Part shown: in pieces, positions 1-14,609 of the stretch
Layout of the letters: each line of letters begins with the position of its first letter
Numbering within the stretch: the stretch's first letter is position 1
DNA from: Apis mellifera
Lineage: Eukaryota; Arthropoda; Insecta; Hymenoptera; Apidae
Length of the DNA stretch: 64,000 nucleotides
Assembly: GCF_003254395.2 (NCBI RefSeq)
Contig: NC_037640.1
Coordinates: forward strand, 1,761,501 to 1,825,500
Reading direction: 5' to 3'
The notes under the pieces: generated by a model
Seen by the model: only the letters and a program-made list of their open reading frames with translations
What the model was told of the DNA's origin: nothing
Databases searched by the model: none
Made by a program: the position numbers and the translations under genes

Positions 1-1496
1 AAATTGATAAATGAAAAATGAAAAATTTTAAATTATCATCAATAAAGATATTGGAACAAAAAGAAATATTAAATCTTTGGAACGAAAAAAGATCTATATT
101 AATAATATATTTATTAGATATATTGGAGGAATATTATTTAATATGATGATATATTTTTATTATTGTCCATCTTTATTATTTGATTAAAATTTATTAATTA
201 AAGCTTAATAAAGAGTTTGATTATCAAAATTTATTTCATTTGTTTATTTTTTATCAAAATATTTTTTTTTAAACTTATTTATTTTATTAAAATAATTATT
301 CTTCACATAAAATGAATGTATAACGTTAATAAAATTATATTATATTTAATTGATCCATGAACATGTGATCAAACTTGTTTTTCTCAAAAAATCAATAATT
401 AACAATATTATTATTTTGAATCAATCACACGTTTCAAGAATTTTAGTCTTCAATTGAACAAATGTCACGGAGAATGAATTAGAAAGCGAGAATAATAAAA
501 GTTATTATTAATAAATTATTTTTTAATAATTAAATTTATTTTTTAATAATTTAATTAATTTTAATAATTTATTTTTTCTTAATAATCATAGAAAAATAAT
601 GATCAATTTTTTATAAATCTTAATTTAAAAAAAATTAAAAAACAAATTCAAATTCGAATTGTCATTAAATTTTCATTAAATGAATCATTTATCTTAAGTT
701 TTAGATTATACAAATTTGGAAGGATTCTAAGCTCATTTAAAGATAAAAAAATTTCATAATTACCAAATTATAAATAAATTAGAACTTGTCAGAGCATGTT
801 GTTACAATGATCAAATGCATTCTTTTAACAATCTAACAAGTAAATTTTAAAATAACAAATAAAATGTTTCTTGAATTTTCTGTATGAATCATCTTAAATT
901 TTTTAAAATAATTTTTTAAAAATAACAAATTTTTCAATATATTTAACAATAATTTTTAATTTAAATTTATTATAATTTTATTTTTAATTTAAATTTTATT
1001 ATATCTAATTTTGAAAAAAAAACTATTCAATTTCAATTAATATGTACAGTTGATATTTTCAAGTTTGAAGAATTAAAAAAATTTCGTTTTTTTCTTTAAA
1101 AATTTGAAACTTTATAGAAATTTTAAAGATAATCGATATAAAAATTCCTTTAAAGCTTATTTATTAAGACTTATTTATCAGTTTAGATTTATATTAAATA
1201 ATAAGAATAGATTAAAATAGTTTCATTTAAAATAATAAATTTATATTGATATTTTTATATATCAAATTTTGTATGTATTTATTTTGATCTTTAAATTCTT
1301 TAAAAATGTCTTTCGAATATATTAACAATAAATCAATGTAATATCATACATAAAAAAAATCAGTATCCATTGTTAATATAATATTTTCAATATAATATTG
1401 TTAAATATTCAGCTAGGAGCATTGAAATATTGATTCTTCTATTTATAAAAATTCAAAGAAAACAATGTAAGCTATAAATCACTCTTTTTTTCAGCG

Positions 1497-1518
1497 ATAT
1501 ATATATATATATATATAT
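1497..1518. repeat. (AT)n microsatellite
   Basis: Eleven uninterrupted AT units. Confidence 0.95.
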
Positions 1519-3915
1519 GAAATTATTGTAATAATTAAAAGAACAGAATAAATAATTAATACTATAGCACATAATTATTTCGAATTGTAAAAGCACCAAA
1601 ATTTATCTTAGTTTACTTAGAAATAAATTTCGATTTGCAAAAATCGAGTTAATTATATATATAATTCTAAATTCAAATTAAATTAATATAAATACGTGGT
1701 GAATAATTCGAATTAAGTTTATATTTTGATCTACAAAGATTTTCAATAATAAAGGAAAGCGAATGAATAAAATTTACTTTCTTAACAATTTTCAAGTTAA
1801 AGCTTCAAATTACGAAAGTTTGATCAATATCTTTTTAGCGATTTTTTCGGGCAAATAAAATTTTTATCGTCTTAAGAACGAATTAAAAAATCTATGTTTT
1901 AATTTCACATCACGTTATACAATTAACACGCTACTCGACGGACATAAGTGTTCTTTGCGTAATTTTCCTTTGTTTTGAAAATCAACAACTCGTTGACTCA
2001 AGGTCATTCCTATGTTCTAACTAGATTAGCGCATAAAATACTGTTTTCTTTATTTTTTTTTTTTTTTGAAATAATTTAAATAACCATGTGAAGTAAAGAA
2101 AAATCATCGATGTGGAAAGCCTGATAAATGCGAATTCATTCATATTCTCAAACGTTATTTATATTGCTGGTTAATCTATTATTCGCAATATTTTATACTA
2201 CCGTATATATCACGAGAAAATCTAGACGAAAAGAAAGCTAAAGAATTGGTGATTCTCTGTAGAAGTTAATATTTATTTATACATTAAATACAAAACGATC
2301 TGAATGACTTTTAGAAGAGCATTTTAGCTATGATAAATATTGTTGACCATACGAAATTGGTTTTTAATGGATATTAAAAAAAAAAAAAAAAAAATTGAGC
2401 GTAACATTTTGGGATTATGGAAATATCATAGCTGTTTACCGTTAGGTAATGTAATTGTTTACAATTATTAAAGTCATACACAAATTCTTATTGATTTTAA
2501 AAAAGATATATGCAAATAAATTCTTTAAATTTATAGATTTTTATCGATTCTTTATAAATCTTCTTTTTTAAATTTATAGATATTATAAATTGTTTATGTA
2601 GAACGTGTAAAAGATCATTAACGAAATCTCACAAATTTTATTAATCTATATTTTATTTGTAGGAAATACGAATATTAAAATAAATCTAATTAAAGGTAAC
2701 GACAAAACTTATTCATTACTACAGCTATTAAATTTAAATTACATTTAGTATTTTTCCTATTTCATAATTTAAATCTAAATGAAATTTTGAATAAAAATTT
2801 AAAAATAATTATTTCAAATAATGCTATTTATTATTTTATAATTAATATATTTTAATTTTATTTGTTATTTGGTTAATTAAAGAAATTTGAATAAGATGAA
2901 AAAATTAAAGAATTGATTTCAAAGAATTAATTTATTCTTTTATAGAAAATTTATTCCTGAAATATCTTTTAAAATACATATTGAATAATAAATAATAATA
3001 GAAAATAATAAATAATAAATTTAATAAAAATAAAAAATAATACATTTTTGGCAAAAATTTTTGAAATAAATGAAATATTAAATAAATTATATAATTGCAA
3101 ATATTAATAATTAAATATTATAATTTACTTATTTTTTATAAAAAATACTTCATTCAATATTTATTCATTAAGAAATTATTTAAAAAATAAATTATTTTTC
3201 AAAAAATTAATTTTAAAATAATATAATTTGAAAATCAAGTCTGATTTAATTATATTTTCTATTAATGCAATTATAAAAAAAAATTAACTATAATTTTTAC
3301 ATTTATTATTATTAATTTTCAATTTCTTTCTATTATAAATTTAATTTCATTCTTTTGTAAATATTACTTTAAAAATATCTTTGTTTCTCTGAAATTACAA
3401 TGTATTCATATCTTTTTGCACATTCAACGCTTTTTTTCTTTGAGTTTAACATATTATATAATATATTATATTCCATCTCAGAAAATTAAAAGAGAGACAA
3501 TTGTATATTTAGGTCATTGCACCTAATTAATCTCTATTATTTCAAATATAATATATTGTCAAATGTGAATTTGCAGATTTACACGGAATTTCAGATTTGC
3601 ATGTATTATTCATATGTATTATTAATTAATTTTATTGTGCATATAACAATAATACAGATAATTTAATGTAGCTAGTCCTTAAAATATTTGGTATAATTTA
3701 TAATTACAAATTAAAAAAAAAAATTTTTAATTTGCAAAAGTATTCATATATATGTTACAAATTTATTTCATCAAACTAAAATCATAAATTTTTTACAAAG
3801 ATATAATTATTTTTATATATTAAAATTAATTGTGAATTTCATAAAAAAAATAATAATATACATTAAAGAAAAAAGATAAAATCTTCCAATAAAGAAAAAT
3901 TCTGTTAAACTATTT

Positions 3916-3918
<3 letters not shown>

Positions 3919-3950
<32 letters not shown>
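3919..3950. repeat. (AT)n microsatellite
   Basis: Sixteen uninterrupted AT units. Confidence 0.95.
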
Positions 3951-3953
<3 letters not shown>

Positions 3954-5339
3954 TTCTAAATATTAAAATAGGAAATTAAAAATTTTATTAGTATCCAAAT
4001 ATTTTTGGATACATATATAACTATGTAGATTTGTTTGATCTCATAATCATTTGAATTAATTTAATTAGATTAATAATAATATTAGAATTCTCTAAACTTA
4101 TCAATTCCGATAAAATATATCTTAAACGACAGGTTCATTACAAAACTAGCCGTCATTCGATTAAATTTTAACTTTAATGGATGAAAATATTTTAAATTAA
4201 AATAATTACATTTAGACAATTCCAGGTCTTTATAGAAGAATATAATAGCGGCGTTATAAAAATGATTGTATTAAAAAAATTGCATTGATAAAGAATAGTG
4301 AGCAAAGAACATTATTATAATAATACGTAATAGTACGTGTCTAACAAAAGATTTCACTTTTAATATCTCGAAGGTCTGTAATATATTTATATTATATTTA
4401 TCATATTCGTTGCTAATCTCTTTAGTGATAATTTACGCCTTGTAATGTTAAAAATATTTCAAACATAAGATTTTGCATCATGCAAGAAAAAATAGTTATA
4501 TATTATTTAAAATATATATTATATAAAATATAATATATATTCCATTCTATTATATATCAATTTTTCGAAATATATGATAATGATATTAAACAATATTTAT
4601 AATAATATTACAATATTTATATATTATTACATTTTTTTTTACAATTGTAGCATTATGGCAACGAATTTCCAATTCAATAAAACAATATTTAAAAAAAACG
4701 AATTCTACAGAATTAAAATTATATTTTATATTTAATATTTTTGTTTTATCATTCATAAATATTTGTTTAACACTGGAATATAGAATTTTGTGTGTAGATA
4801 TAAATCTTTGAAAACATTCATTTACATATTGCTATTCAAAATTTAAACCACGTGAAAAATTGAAAAAAAATACGTATGTATATGACGCATTTGCGTTTAA
4901 CATTTAAACAAAATTATGAAATATTGTCATTTTTGCCGCATCATAAGTCCTTTCACTGTCAACTGCCACGTGAGTGAATGAATAGAAAAAATATTTAAAA
5001 ATGCGATTGAAATCTTTTGTCAATTTCGTATATTTTTTGTTTATATAATTGCAAAATACTTACAATTGTTTGCTGCTTCCAGTTGTTACGAATTCCTTGA
5101 TTTTTTCTTATTTTCAATTTGTACGAAGAGATACAGCTTCCGTGATTCGTATCAGATTGTAGGCCTATGAGTATTAAAATTGCAATTGAATTTCCTCGTT
5201 ATTTCACGCATTATGTCATCGACAAGTTATTAATTTTTTGCCGAATTATGATCGAATAAATGGCAAACAATCATGTGATTGTATTGATATCTCTTTACAA
5301 ACATTGTCATCCTAAAGGACGAACTATTTGCACTATACA

Positions 5340-5745
5340 CGAACAGTTTGCAGGAGCACGCTCTCTTTATTCCTTCTCAGAAGCACGATCGCACGGTAAA
5401 ACAGACACTGTCCTTGCGGGATAAATGGCAAGATGACATATAAAACAGAAGGATGTCACTGTCTATTAACCGATCACCTTTACTGCTGTTAGATGATCCC
5501 GCGGGAAACTTAGAGAATCGAAAAAGACGCGAATCTCCAGTCCCAAAGCTCTTTATCGCAAACATCCTTGAAAAAAAGCTCTCACGGAGACAGATACTTG
5601 TTCTACAGCGCCTACGTGCGGCAATGCTAGTAACTTTCTGTCAAAGACACGAACGCGGTTTGTTACTGTTCGAAGACGCCATGTTGACTACTTCTCTTAA
5701 AAGCACCCGACGCGACATCTGCCGATATTTTTTGATAGTTAAATA
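5340..5745. other. CpG-rich island of unknown function in intergenic DNA
   Basis: About 400 nt that is clearly GC- and CpG-richer than several kb on both sides. It has open frames on both strands: plus 5453-5746, and minus 5565-5377. On the minus strand a short frame beginning MASSNSNKPRS starts in a good initiation context (CAACATGG, ATG at 5682-5680) but stops after 13 codons. No protein family is recognised. It may be a promoter, a 5' exon of an unseen gene, a non-coding RNA exon or a decayed coding remnant. Confidence 0.4.
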
Positions 5746-8700
5746 GAAAGGGATTTTACAGCGCGAAAATAATTGTGTAAATATTAATAAATTATATATA
5801 TGATAATATTAAAAAATATTAATAAATTTAAAGAAAAAAGATGCAAAATCCAAGAAAGAAGACATTTTGTTCTATGATTCAGTAAGTTTACTTATACTAA
5901 ATATTGTTACTTTCAAATTAATATATGTATTTTAATATTGATTGGAATCGATATATTGTGTTTACAAATTGTCGACAACTTCATTTCATTAAAAATTTAA
6001 AAAGATGAAAGGATTAAGTAGAATAAAGTGCATTTTAATTTATATTGATTGGACGTGAATTCTATAAACTGTTCAGAAAATACTTAAGTGATAAAAAAAC
6101 TATTAAAAAAATTCTAAAATGTTCTAATTCTAAAAAATTATTTCATATTTCTATTGATATTAAATATTTTATCTTTTCATTTTCTTAACCTTCTCTATTT
6201 AATCTTGATCAATAATTCATGAACATAATAGTTTGTACATTTTATTTAAACAATTTTAATACTTTTTTTAATTAAATATTTTAAATAGTTCTTTTAATTT
6301 TTAACGAATGATAATGTAATAATCAAAAACTTAAGTCAAAGTATATTGTAATATACAATATAATATACATATATGTATATACTGATTTATCTATTATATT
6401 TTTCTTTTCTTTTGTTCTTACACTCGTGTTAATCATCTTTTAGCAAACTCAGTTTTTCATTAGTGTTATGAAATATTAATTTTCAACTATGTTCGCATCT
6501 TTGAATTTATGTTCGTTCGTTCTCGACTTCGTAACCTATCTTCACTAAAATAGTTGGCGCAAGAGCAGTAAATTATTCCCAGGCTATTAAGTAAAGTCGA
6601 AAATGTTTACCTTCCTAATTACGACATTTAAGGTTAGTAATTAGTTTGAAATAAGTTCAACATTGTGAATTAACTAAAAGTTCTTGCAAGAAGAATATTA
6701 AAGTTTATTATTTTGAATTAGTTAAATGTATTAATTTTATTAAAAAATCAAATATTGTAAATACTTCTTGGTTTAAAAGTTATAAATTTTGGGAAAAAAT
6801 TAAGTTTGATTTTGAAAAGATTGATTGATAGAAAGTTCGTATTTAGGACATCTGGAAAATCAAACGCTTAAATATATATATATATAGTTATACTAAAGAA
6901 TAGTCTATTTCATCTTTTGGACAACTCTTTCATTTGTATAACTTGCATTTGTACTCTCGTTCTCATTGCTGAGCTTTCGACTTTTTTCTTCGTCTCTATT
7001 CGAAACATGTCTGTTTCCTTATCTTCTATAGAATAACCTCAAAACATTTCTGTATTATCCTTTTCTTTGCTTCATCATAGCTTAGTTATATGTTTTGAAT
7101 AATCCGCTAATGTATGAATGTTACTAAATTACATAGTATTTATGACTATGCGAGTTGTTTTAACTTATCTCATTCTAAATTTTACAAAAGTCATTGTTGA
7201 ATCATAATAATTTGAACAATTTTGAACAATTATATTTAGAATATAATTAAGATTGATTATAATTTCTTTTATGTTTCTTTTGAAAAAAAAACCTTGTATA
7301 TATTATACAAATATGTATATATATATAATTTAATACAATTTTAATATCTCGAACAATATTTCTTATTAACAAATTAAATTGTTTTTTAATATAATTTAAT
7401 ATAGTTTAAAACAAAGGATTTATTTTGAATACGCATCTAATGGTAATGATATAATTGCATTATCATGCATAATGCAAATATTTTAATAATAAAATTTTAA
7501 ATAATTTATAAAAAATTGAATAATTTAACGAAATTTATTTGATTAAAAAAGTTATTAGTTATTTATTTATAATAGTTTATTTCTAAAACTGATATCTGCC
7601 GCCATCTTTAAGGTATCTCTGAAAATAAAAAAAATTTCTTATAAAAAAATAGAATCAATAAAAGTATGCATAAGTATCTAATATATTCTTATAAAATCAT
7701 GCAAAGAATATATACATGTAAAATTTCTTTCGGTTATTATTATTAAAAACAAAGAGATAAGGAATATACGAGTATTATTTAATGATAAAGCACAAATAGA
7801 TATGTATGTGTATATTTAACGTATACTTATATTTAAACACTTAGTGATATTAAGCGATGTTGCACAAACGTTTTGCAACTTTAAAAATACATCGTATCGA
7901 GTTTTTTTGTATTATCATTATACAAAATAATCGTACAAAATTGTCATTAATTTTTACAAACGAAATAAGATTCAAGTCCTTTGATTACTCTCTCATACAT
8001 CTTTGTAAAAAAGTTAATAAAATGACAATTACAATAATTACAAATTCCTTTTCTTATTCGATTCATATTTTCGAAAATGAAATGTGTCACAGTCTGAATG
8101 TCTAAATTATAAATTGATATTCTTATCACAAATAAAAACATGAATATTAACGATGATAATGATTGTACAATATCATTTTATCTATACATCTATTTTTTCT
8201 ACGAAAATAGCCCACTACATCAACTAATGGACAATAAACTTTCATATATACATGTATATAATGCAACATTATAATAGTTAAACACTAATATTCGAAAATA
8301 AAAATTTTTATATGTCGGGAATATAACGTGTATTTAAAAAAACCAATATACATAAACTAATATGGATATTATATCTATATAGAGGCAAAAACAGTTCTTT
8401 TTAAAAGCTTTTAGCATCTTAATGATAACGATTTTAACGCTTTAAAATATAAATTGGTAGCAATTATACATATCTATAATTATATTTGCAAATGAAGTAT
8501 CATAAGTAAAGTTATCATGGATAAATGTATGTATTATTTAGATATATTCACACTGAATAGCGCAATGTAAATTCGATGTAAATTATTATACAAATTTTGA
8601 CAATAAACATGTTGTATGGATATACATATTTTTTTATAATATATGCACCAATGCATGTTTCTAATAGCAAATTACGTTATTTTATTATTATTTCATTAAT

Positions 8701-9181
8701 TTAATTAAGATCATTTTGCTGATAGTATCTATTTATGTATTTCGGAAGGATAAAATCGATTCTTATTTATTTGTCATTCTAAAGATATTTCCAAAGAAAA
8801 AAGATATTTCATAAACAAAAATCATCGTTGTAACATATTTCTCTTTTAAAAATTACAGTGTAACAAGCGATAATATTAAAGGAATAATATTAGTAATTTT
8901 TATTAATATTATTATATCCTCTGTTATTACGTAATTATAAATCTATGTTCTAAATATTTTTCCCGCAAAAAGAAACGAATTTAAAAAATTAATTTTAAAT
9001 TCGATTAAGTAATAGCCCAGCTATTTAACAACAAATATAATTCGATACTATAACTACGTAACAAAAAATTATATTTGTTTTGATTTATCGTTTTCTCAAC
9101 TATCTTTGATTTTCATGTAAAATTGTTTAAAAAAGAGAATGATTTTTAACATATATAATTAAAAATAAAATATAGTAAAAA
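5746..9181. other. AT-rich DNA downstream of LDLRAP1
   Basis: AT-rich, with no convincing coding region. One short G/C-bearing motif (GCCGCCATCTTTAA, 7598-7611) reads AAGATGGCGGC on the minus strand, a YY1/Pho-like core. Part of this stretch could be distal 3' UTR if the proximal polyadenylation signal is skipped. Confidence 0.5.
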
Positions 9182-9729
9182 TTTATTTATTAATGTACAC
9201 GCGTATCAGCAATATAAAAGTAATATGAAATTGTATACGATATGTTTGAACGAATTGGCACGGATCAATCCTAAAAGGGATTTCAAAAATTGTTCCCACT
9301 TCTTATACACGAAATTAAGAAAAAAAAAAACCCTCTTTTTGTTGAATCATCAATCCTTCCCGAGCACCGCTCGATATCAATTGTTCTTCGAAGATATTAA
9401 GTGGATGAAAAAGTCATCATAAAAAGAATCACCATATTTTTTTCTTCGTCGATTTTCTTCTATGATACTCAATAAAATATCGATATTAAAAATTAGTCGA
9501 GCGATTTAAAAGTGATCACAATTAGCACCTTGTTTATCTCGTAATTTTGTCGGAAAAACGCATATTCCAGTGATTCGATTGATCAGTTTAAAAATGATAT
9601 CATAAGTTCGACGATATAATAATTAGTCTATTGCTTGGCTTTCTTCGGTTGGCCGTTATTCGATAGATACTTCCAGAGACCAGTGATTAATGGCACATCT
9701 CGGAAGCTATCGGCCGAAGGCTACGCCTG
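9182..9729 (-). other. LDLRAP1: LDLRAP1 3' UTR with candidate polyadenylation signal
   Basis: The sequence following the TAG on the minus strand is non-coding. The first clear AATAAA reading on that strand is at 9187-9182, about 540 nt after the stop. Further AATAAA copies occur downstream, as expected by chance in such AT-rich DNA, so the true end is uncertain and a longer 3' UTR is possible. Confidence 0.45.
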
Positions 9730-9915
9730 CTACGAGCACATCAAATCTACGGATCTTGATTCACCCCAAGCGTTTTGTATTTTGAAACCTGTCGTTGACC
9801 TCGGTACAACGTGGTGTGATGCAGATGTCGTGGTATGTCTTAAAGTCGTCATAGGGATACTAGTCGAGTTACTCTTCTTTTGTACCTTTTTACCATCTTC
9901 GTCTTCGAAGCAAAC
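9730..9915 (-). CDS. LDLRAP1: LDLRAP1 coding exon 6 (C-terminal tail and stop)
   Basis: The coding part is 186 nt. The acceptor is TATTTTTTAG|GTTTGCTTC. It encodes residues 253-313 and ends at TAG (9732-9730). It begins VCFEDEDGKKVQKKSNS, then a Ser/Thr/His-rich stretch, then GFKIQNAWGESRSVDLMCS. The exon is clearly richer in G+C than the 3' sequence that follows. I see no DxF, DPW or ARH-type AP-2 binding helix in it. Phase-0 joining to exon 5 gives one uninterrupted frame. The assignment of this as the last coding exon is good, but an alternative 3' exon cannot be excluded. Confidence 0.8.
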   Translation of the reverse strand, partial: VCFEDEDGKKVQKKSNSTSIPMTTLRHTTTSASHHVVPRSTTGFKIQNAWGESRSVDLMCS

Positions 9916-12900
9916 CTAAAAAATATTGTAGATTAGAAAAATATTGGAAAATTGTGTATTTGATAATTAATTAATGTACATTGATATAATACTAGTTCTT
10001 GATTAATAAGAATTTAAGTAATGCGACTACCATTACAATTATAAATCAAAATTCAATTAATGAAGTAGGAAATCTTCTCATTATTTAAAACAGTTTTTTT
10101 TATTGTACATTTTGCAGATTACATAATCCATAAAATTTTAAATGTAAATGTTCTTCTTATAAAAAATAGAAAAATAAAGAAAATCTTTCTATATGGATTT
10201 AAATTAAAAAAAGATTACAAATTATGTATATGTTAAATTTAAATTATAATTTAAATTTTTCATAGCTATAATATTGTTATATTCAAATATTATTACATAT
10301 TAATCTTAAATATTTTCTTATATTATATTATATTATATGTATAGGATAATTAATATATAAATATTTGTCTCATTTTTGAAGACTCTTTTAGAAGTTAAAA
10401 CAAACGCAATTTTTAAGTTTATTTTGGTTTATTTAAAATTGAAAAATCTCTAAAGATATTTCACAGATATATTAACATTCTAGCTCTAACATTATATCTC
10501 TTATGCAATAATTTTCTCATGACACAGACGATAATCGGTTAAAATGTCAATAAATGTGTAAAAATATATTTCCAAGAGTTTTCATGTTTCATTAAATTGG
10601 AACTAATCGCCGTACTTCAAATATTCGAGTAATGCAATTGTACGATTAATTCGTGGAATATATAATTCGCATTAATCAAGATCTAATTGTAAATTGAAAT
10701 TACGTACCCATGAATTTCCAGCTGCTTTACTCTCATTCGATAAATCGATCAAAAGATTTTTTGGTGCGTCATTCGCGTTACGTTGTTGGCCACTGTCTTT
10801 ATTCTGTTCGTTAACTTTATTCACAGTCTTCTTCGCACCTCCTTCGCTCTTTTTCTTCTCGTTATTTTCTAAGGAAAGAAATTAAAAATTAATTTCGCAT
10901 CGATGAAGAATTGGATAGCGTGCAAGAAAAAGAATATAAATAAATGATCAAATCTCGTTTTGCACGAATCACGAAACGATACTCTTTTCGCATCTCTACG
11001 ATACACTTTCATTATCGACCCACGTATACACCAATATTCATAAATCTGTGTGATGCAGAAGTAGAACCCTTGCAAATGAACACTGATTTCTCATTTGTTG
11101 CTAATTGGTAGGTTCGAGTCATCTCGTAATTCTAAACAGTCGTTTGTTAATTACAGATGCATCATTAAATCGATACTCACGTTTCGAGAGACTAGTAAAA
11201 AAATATACACGTATTTACTTAATCAATGCAATGCGAAGCGTTAATACAGAGCTGGAGAAAAGGATTTTTGAAATGCAAAATAGAAATAAATATTTATAGC
11301 TACATAAAAATTTCTCATTGAAATTTCTCAGTAATTATATTAAAAAATGACATATTTTGAATTAAATATTTTTTACACGTGATTGTACATATTATTTATA
11401 TAATTATATTATGTATGAAATATGATTAATCTATAATTAAACTCAAGATGAGATTAATAAGATTAATTTATGTTAAGATAAATTCTTTTATATTTTAACT
11501 TTAATAACATTTAATTATTACGATCTAAGATCATATATATAAAATAAAAAAAAATTTTCAAGTTATATTTTCATTTAAATATTTTATTCATATCAAATAT
11601 AAATAGAGATTCCTTTCAAATTTAATAAAATAGTATTTGCTTATGGGAATATTTCACTTTTCTTAATATTTCTTTCAACATTTTTCCTATATACACATCT
11701 TTTTACGCACATATCATTGATAATCAAAATAAAAAATTGATTAAAAATTCATAAATTACATTCTGAATGGAATACGCAACGGTAAATTATATTACAATTA
11801 ACAGGAGAATAAAATTTCGCATAGTAACGAGTGAAATTTTAATTATTAATTTAAAAAAAAATATGCCACGAATAATTACAGCTAATTTGTTTCCCTCGAA
11901 GGGAACCGTGCACAACAATGTTTGCACAAATGAAGAGAGCACGCGAGTTGTATAATTGTTCCAGTTTTCGATAGTGTTGTAGTTCGATGTGTACGAGGTC
12001 CAATATTACCGGACAATTTCCTAGGGTGCACTCGTAACCTTCCGCGAATAACCCTCCGCAATATCCGCACTCTCGGGGAGTTAAGTGCACAACTACACAG
12101 ATGTATATTCCATCTCACGGACAACGTCGACTTTTACCACAGATCAAATGGTTCAAGATTAAAGCTACCTTTCTTTCTTCACTTATTAAAGTCCATAATT
12201 CGCCTTTCAATTATCTCTTACTTAACGAATTGATTAATTTAAAGGATTAATTTGTAGAAAAGAGAAGGGAGAAAAGAAAAATTGCTAGTAATTTTATGTA
12301 TTAGAGATCCGGTTTTGAAATTGTTAAACATAATTGATGAAAGAGTTTCATAGATCGAAAGAATAATCTAAATTCTCGAAATTCAGAGTACTTTTTTTAT
12401 TTTTTTTTAATTAAATGAACTTCGATTTCTGAAATTGGATATATTTTTCGAGATTGAATTTCTATATTTTATTTTTGTTTGAAATAAACATAATTTCAAA
12501 ATATAATTTCATGCTATTTAGTTTTATGTTTAGATCAAGAAAAATAAAAGATAATAAATCAAAATGAGGAGATACAAGTTTTAATACAACAATTAGCTAA
12601 AAATCTTATTCTAATTATATCAATAATTAAATAAAATAATTTTCAAAATAATATTTGTTCGAATTAATATAAAAATATATATTTGAAATAATTCTTTATA
12701 TAAATAATATCTAATCTATTTTTCTCGATCTTGAATTTTAATTAATTTTAAATCTAAGCACAAGAATAAATTTCAGTTTTGAGAAATTTCAAATTTTTCT
12801 TATAAAGAAATCTCTTTGGACTTTTTTTCTTTTAATTTTAAACCAAGTATTTCGATTGATCTGTAAATTGGGATGGAAAATAATTTACCCACCGTTCGTA

Positions 12901-14578
12901 TCATCAGTTAACGAGGGACTTTTATCCTGAGTGTGATGAATCCTAGGATCGGATTGGGACAGTTGCCAAGCTTCGTAAGCCGTGTTAAAGGCTTGAGCGA
13001 CCGTTAACGTCACCGTTTGCGCCATTTTTCTTTTGGGACAGAGAAACGCGTGACACTCCATAGTTTCATTCAAATTTGTTGCGATAAACGCGAACACGTG
13101 ATCATGAGCTGCATCCGCCGAACAATATGAAATTCTGAAAAGAATTACATTCACGATTAATGATTTTTTACAAGAATTCTATATTAAGATGGGAACAATT
13201 TCGTTTTTTTTTTCTCATTTATGATTTTTAACGATAAATAAATGTTTTATAATAAATTTTATTCTCAGAAAAATTAAAAAATCAAGAAACAAGTTTAAAA
13301 ATAAAATAATTAAAACTTAAAAAACGTTTATAGTATTTTTAAATTTAATTAACAGAAACTATTTTTTGTGTATATTTATGGCATATGACAAAGGCAAATT
13401 TTTATGATTATTAAAAAATAACTTCGAAATTTCAACTTTTTTCTCACTCCATTGTATATTTATATAATATATGTATATATAAAATAAAAAAAAAATTAAA
13501 ATTTCTCATTAAATTTTACTTTTATACTCTCTCTTCAATAAAAATTTATTAATACGAAATAAATAATCCAATCTAAACATCTAATATTAAAACAATATAT
13601 TGTTTTATAATTGTTGCAATTAAACATTTTGACAAAAAACATGAAACGCAAATGTTGAAAAATTATAAAACTGTTATTCAAAAGTATGAATATGCAATTA
13701 TTTTTACTACGAAAATTACAATAAAGAAGATATGCTTCAAAAGAATATAAATTGAATTGTACGAAATTAACAAGTACAAAAATACAAGTTTTTTTAACGT
13801 TCAATTTGAATCCCGAATGATAAAGTGAAGCGCTTTTATCCAAGTGCTTGAAAAAAAAAAAAAAAACAAGAAGAAGAAGAAAATAGATTTTTCAAAAGAT
13901 AAAAATATGAAATTACAACGAATTAAATAAATCTTTCTCGCGTGAAATTACGCACGCATGAATCGAAACAACATTATACATTATACATTTTACATTTTAA
14001 TTATATTTGAATTACGGTCGTTTATACGAACCACGGGTTAATTAAAGTGACATTAAAAGCGTCAGTGTATTATATTGGATTACTGAAACTGGAGGATATC
14101 ACGTGATTAAGGAAATATATAGCTCATATCGTTGTCACGTTTCCCTTTTCTTTTTTTCCTTTATGGTTCATAAATAATAAAAAGATACTTTGTTATTTTT
14201 TAAATATATATATTAATCGTATATAAAAAAAATAATAATATTACCATAACATTCAATAGCATTGTTTCGAACAAGTTAATACATGATGAATTTTTAAAAT
14301 AATTTTTTCATTTTATGTATACAAAAATATTATATTCAATAATTCATTCATTATTCCAAAAAAATTTCGATTGAAAAATTGATCATAAAATATTCGAGAT
14401 TAAAAATTTTTAAATAATTCACCATTTAAGAATATTTAAAAACAACAAAAATATTTGCTTTTTACAATCATAATCGTACGAAAAAAAAAATAATAAAACA
14501 ACAATATATAATTCAACAATATCATTCCTAATAATTTCTTTCCAATAAAAATGTAATTCTTTTGTGGTAAAATGTTCG

Positions 14579-14609
<31 letters not shown>

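Larger units (their letters stand above)
1..5339. other. AT-rich intergenic DNA
   Basis: Very AT-rich, with poly-A/T runs and (AT)n microsatellites. No open frame of note and no RNA gene recognised on either strand. Confidence 0.6.

Noticed and set aside
9635..9919. Plus-strand frame over LDLRAP1 exon 6
   Set aside because: An antisense shadow of the real minus-strand exon.
11105..11125. GGTTCGAGTC, a tRNA B-box-like motif
   Set aside because: No A box at a suitable distance and no cloverleaf can be drawn around it.
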